Made by a program: the position numbers and the translations under genes. The notes beneath the pieces are model-generated. The model was not told where the DNA came from. It did not search any database and saw only the letters and a program-made list of their open reading frames with translations. A DNA stretch of 64,000 nt from Scleroderma bovista (lineage: Eukaryota > Basidiomycota > Agaricomycetes > Boletales > Sclerodermataceae). Shown here piece by piece: positions 61,375 to 64,000 of the stretch. The stretch is taken from the NCBI GenBank assembly GCA_037178675.1, contig JAYMGJ010000073.1, forward strand, positions 1-64,000. The letters are read 5' to 3'. How positions within the stretch are numbered: position 1 is the stretch's first letter; each line of letters opens with the position of its first letter.

Positions 61375-62050
61375 GAATCAGACAGTTAAGATGGATAAGT
61401 CAGATAAGTCAGTCAGACCATTCCAGACCATCAGACCAGGGTGTCTGAAACCAGATGGCCAGACCACCAGACCAGCCAGAGCAGTCAGACCAGCCAGACC
61501 AGCCAGAGCAGTCAGACCCAGTCAGTCAGACCCACCAGACCAGCCAGACCAGCCAGACCATTTAGACCACCCAGCCTGTCAGACAGTCAGACAGCCTAGA
61601 CCACTCCAGACCAGTCAGACTAGTCAGACTACCTAGACAGTAAGTTGGACAGACAATTAAGACCAGTCAGACCAGTCAGACCTCCCAGACCATAAGTTAG
61701 TCAGACAGGTAAGACCATCCAGACCTGTCAGACCTGTCAGACCACCCAGATCATAAGTCAGTCAGTCAGTCAAGACCATCCAGACTAGTCAGACCACCCA
61801 GACCACAAGTCAGTCAGACCTATTAGACCATCCAGACCATCCAGACCACCAGCCCAATCAGATCACCCAGACTATCAGACCCCTCAGATAGTAAGTTGGT
61901 CAGTCAGTTAAGACAATCCAGACCAGCCAGACCAGTCAGGCCACTCAGACAAGTCACATCAGTAAGACTGGCCAGAGTGGCCAGACAATTCAGAGATTCA
62001 GACCAGTCAGACCAATTAGACTAGTAAGATTAGCCAGACCATTAGTTGTA
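61375..62050. repeat. CAGAC satellite-like array
   Basis: Built almost only from AGTCAGACC, AGCCAGACC and ACCCAGACC words in irregular order. A higher-order unit with AAGTTGGTCAGTCAGTTAAG or AAGTCAGTCAG recurs about every 70-80 bp. Confidence 0.9.
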
Positions 62051-62149
62051 TCCATCTGGCCACTTAATTTATTGAATATTCATGTTAATAAATATATATT
62101 AACTCTGAAAAATACACTACAGTACAACAAATATTTATATATTATGGAT

Positions 62150-63770
62150 GGGGCATCATCGATGGTGGTAGCGCAGTAGTCGCGTCATCGACGCTGGTGT
62201 GGGGGTGGGTGGTGATGACATCATCGTCACTGGGGGGACACAGGGGGTGTCATGGCTGGCAACCATGACAATGCACCAGATGACAGTGGGGCTGGGAGAA
62301 CACGTCATCTTCAGAGACGTGCTAGTGAATACTGGGGATGGGGGACGTGGGGGGTGTCGTCGTCGCGCTGGTGCAGGGGTGAGTCGTCGCTGGGGCTGGT
62401 TGTCGTCATTGGTGGTTGTCGTCGTGGTTGTTGTTGTCGTGCACACTGATGGTGGATTGTCCAGAGGGTGGGGGTGACATGTGTCACCCACGCAGGTCGT
62501 CATCGTCGTCATCGTCCAGTTGGTTGTCTGCATCGTTGATGCAGGTCGTCAGTTGTCATCCATTAGAGACGACATGTTGTGGCTGGGCGTTGTTGTTGTT
62601 CGACAACGCTGGGATGGGGGTGGTTATGGTTGGTCGTCGTCCGTTAGAGATGATGGAGGGGTGGACGTCATTGTCGTTGTTGGACGACGCTGGGATGTGG
62701 GTGGTCGTGGTCCGTAAGGCTGAGGATCATTGTTGTCATCAAACGACACGTCGTCATCGTCGGCAGAGCTGTTGTGGACGTGTGTTAGTGGTAGGCAACT
62801 GGATGTTGTAGTACATACCTGATAACAAGTCGTTGTCGTCGTGGGTGGTGGTGGTCAATGCATCGTCGTGGTTGAATGGGAGGCAGAGTGGTGACGCGGG
62901 ACTTATGTAGAGAAAATTTGGAATTGTTGTGACGTGATTTGTAATCACAACAACTCTTTTTTTTTTCTAAGTCCCGCGTTCTGCACCAAGGTAAGTACTT
63001 GGCACCCATCAACCACAACTGACAATGACCACCCCGCAACCCCCCAGCAACGACGATGACCACCATGACGTCGTTGACAATGGTAACACCACGGTGACTA
63101 CGCCAGCCCCAGCATTGAACACCACCACCGCCAGCGAATCGCCCAACCCAATACCCGTGTGGATGACGACAACAACGACACAATGAGGACGGCGAGGACG
63201 ACGCGACGAGGACGAGGATAACGAGGATGATGCGACAAGGATGAGGGCGGCGACGGCGAGTGCATGACGACAACAGCCACCACCACCCACCACCAGCGTC
63301 GTCAACGATGACGACGGCCACCACCAACATGACGACGACGACACCCCACCTGTGTCATTGACGTGGCCACCGACGATGACCCCACCACCAGGTTGACACG
63401 GCCACCAATGACAACGACAACGACGTCCCCATCATCCTCTGTGTTGACGACGATCACCCCACTAACGGATGATGACAGCCATTACCACCGCCACTGGCAT
63501 CGTCGACCACCAACGTGACAACAACGGCCAACGACGCGACCACCACCCAACTGCCTCAATGATGCAGCGATGACGACCCCATCACCGAGGTTGACAATGC
63601 GACCACCACTGCCTGCATCATTGATGACGACGAGACACTGGCCCACCAACGCGATGACGGCGACAACACCGACACCACCAATGCAACGGGTGGCAACCAG
63701 CGACAACACCAACCCACTACCATCCACCACCTCGCGTCGATGATCACACGACAACGACAACAATGCAATT
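62150..63770. repeat. Strand-asymmetric fold-back: GT-rich left arm, AC-rich right arm
   Basis: 62150-62890 is dominated by GTGG/GTCGTC words and 63000-63750 by CCAC/GACGAC words, so the arms are roughly complementary in composition. A hairpin sits between them (62894-62979). The design recalls the interior of the CACTG-ended element at 13619-15482. I could not define terminal inverted repeats or a target duplication. Confidence 0.6.
62894..62979. other. Central hairpin of the fold-back
   Basis: Outer stem ACGCGGGACTTA (62894-62905) with TAAGTCCCGCGT (62968-62979), both perfect. Inner stem TTGTTGTGA (62924-62932) with TCACAACAA (62945-62953). Between them lie GAGAAAA and a T-run, which can also pair. 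Confidence 0.85.
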
Positions 63771-63779
63771 TATTTAGTA

Positions 63780-64000
63780 TAGTATTTAGTCTATGTCACA
63801 CCTTGATATAATGAAAATTATTTGTTTTAATGACTCTTTTTTATTGACATGTTATTGCTACAATACTACTGACACTGGGACCAGTGTGAACATGTGGACA
63901 GCTTTGGTGGTGTTCACAGGCAGGGATGAATGGGTATTAATCCTTTGTTCCTATCCTCTGCATTTGTATGGCCCTAATTTTCTCATCTAGAGCAATGCCT
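63780..64000. other. No gene seen
   Basis: A/T-rich flank with short frames only, up to the window end. Confidence 0.4.

Overview
This window looks like genomic DNA from a filamentous basidiomycete, probably an Agaricomycete; the species cannot be told from the sequence. The evidence is many introns of about 50 nt with GT/AG ends, and families expanded in mushroom-forming fungi: FunK1 kinase, fungal alpha-kinase, DUF6533 and DUF6532 proteins, a Plavaka-type transposase and a PIF1-like helicase.

Only 16-22.2 kb is ordinary single-copy genome. It holds a mitochondrial Lon protease (PIM1 type, minus strand, 8 exons, about 1073 aa) and GMP synthase (GUA1 type, plus strand, 11 exons, about 539 aa), divergently transcribed from a 390-bp spacer. 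Both reconstruct fully in frame.

Everything else is transposon- and repeat-rich. 1-16 kb: a partial long LTR (copy A), an unknown gene cut by it, a decayed alpha-kinase gene, a decayed integrase-like gene, two large minisatellites, and a 1.86-kb CACTG...CAGTG element with 3-bp target duplication. 22-29 kb: a tandem segmental duplication carrying a DUF6533 membrane-protein gene, a fragment of GUA1, and an extra block with a PIF1-helicase relic. 30.3-36.8 kb: a 6.5-kb LTR-type element with no recognisable coding region, full of TCCGG motifs. 37-46 kb: a Plavaka transposase split by LTR copy B, then a FunK1 kinase gene. 46.7-57 kb: a DUF6532 pseudogene, an XPG/GEN1-like nuclease gene split by LTR copy C, and pseudogene pieces of PRP8, casein kinase 1 and a PHO85-type cyclin. 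58-64 kb: LTR copy D, a CAGAC satellite, and a GT-rich/AC-rich fold-back.

Three results stand out. The 2.1-kb LTR family shows exact 4-bp target duplications of the form SCGC, and two of its copies sit in coding exons. The LTR carries an open frame conserved between its most divergent copies. The decayed genes share one mutation signature: arginine CGA codons turned into TGA, and active-site Arg or Asp codons lost by CpG-to-CpA change, as expected from deamination of methylated CpG.
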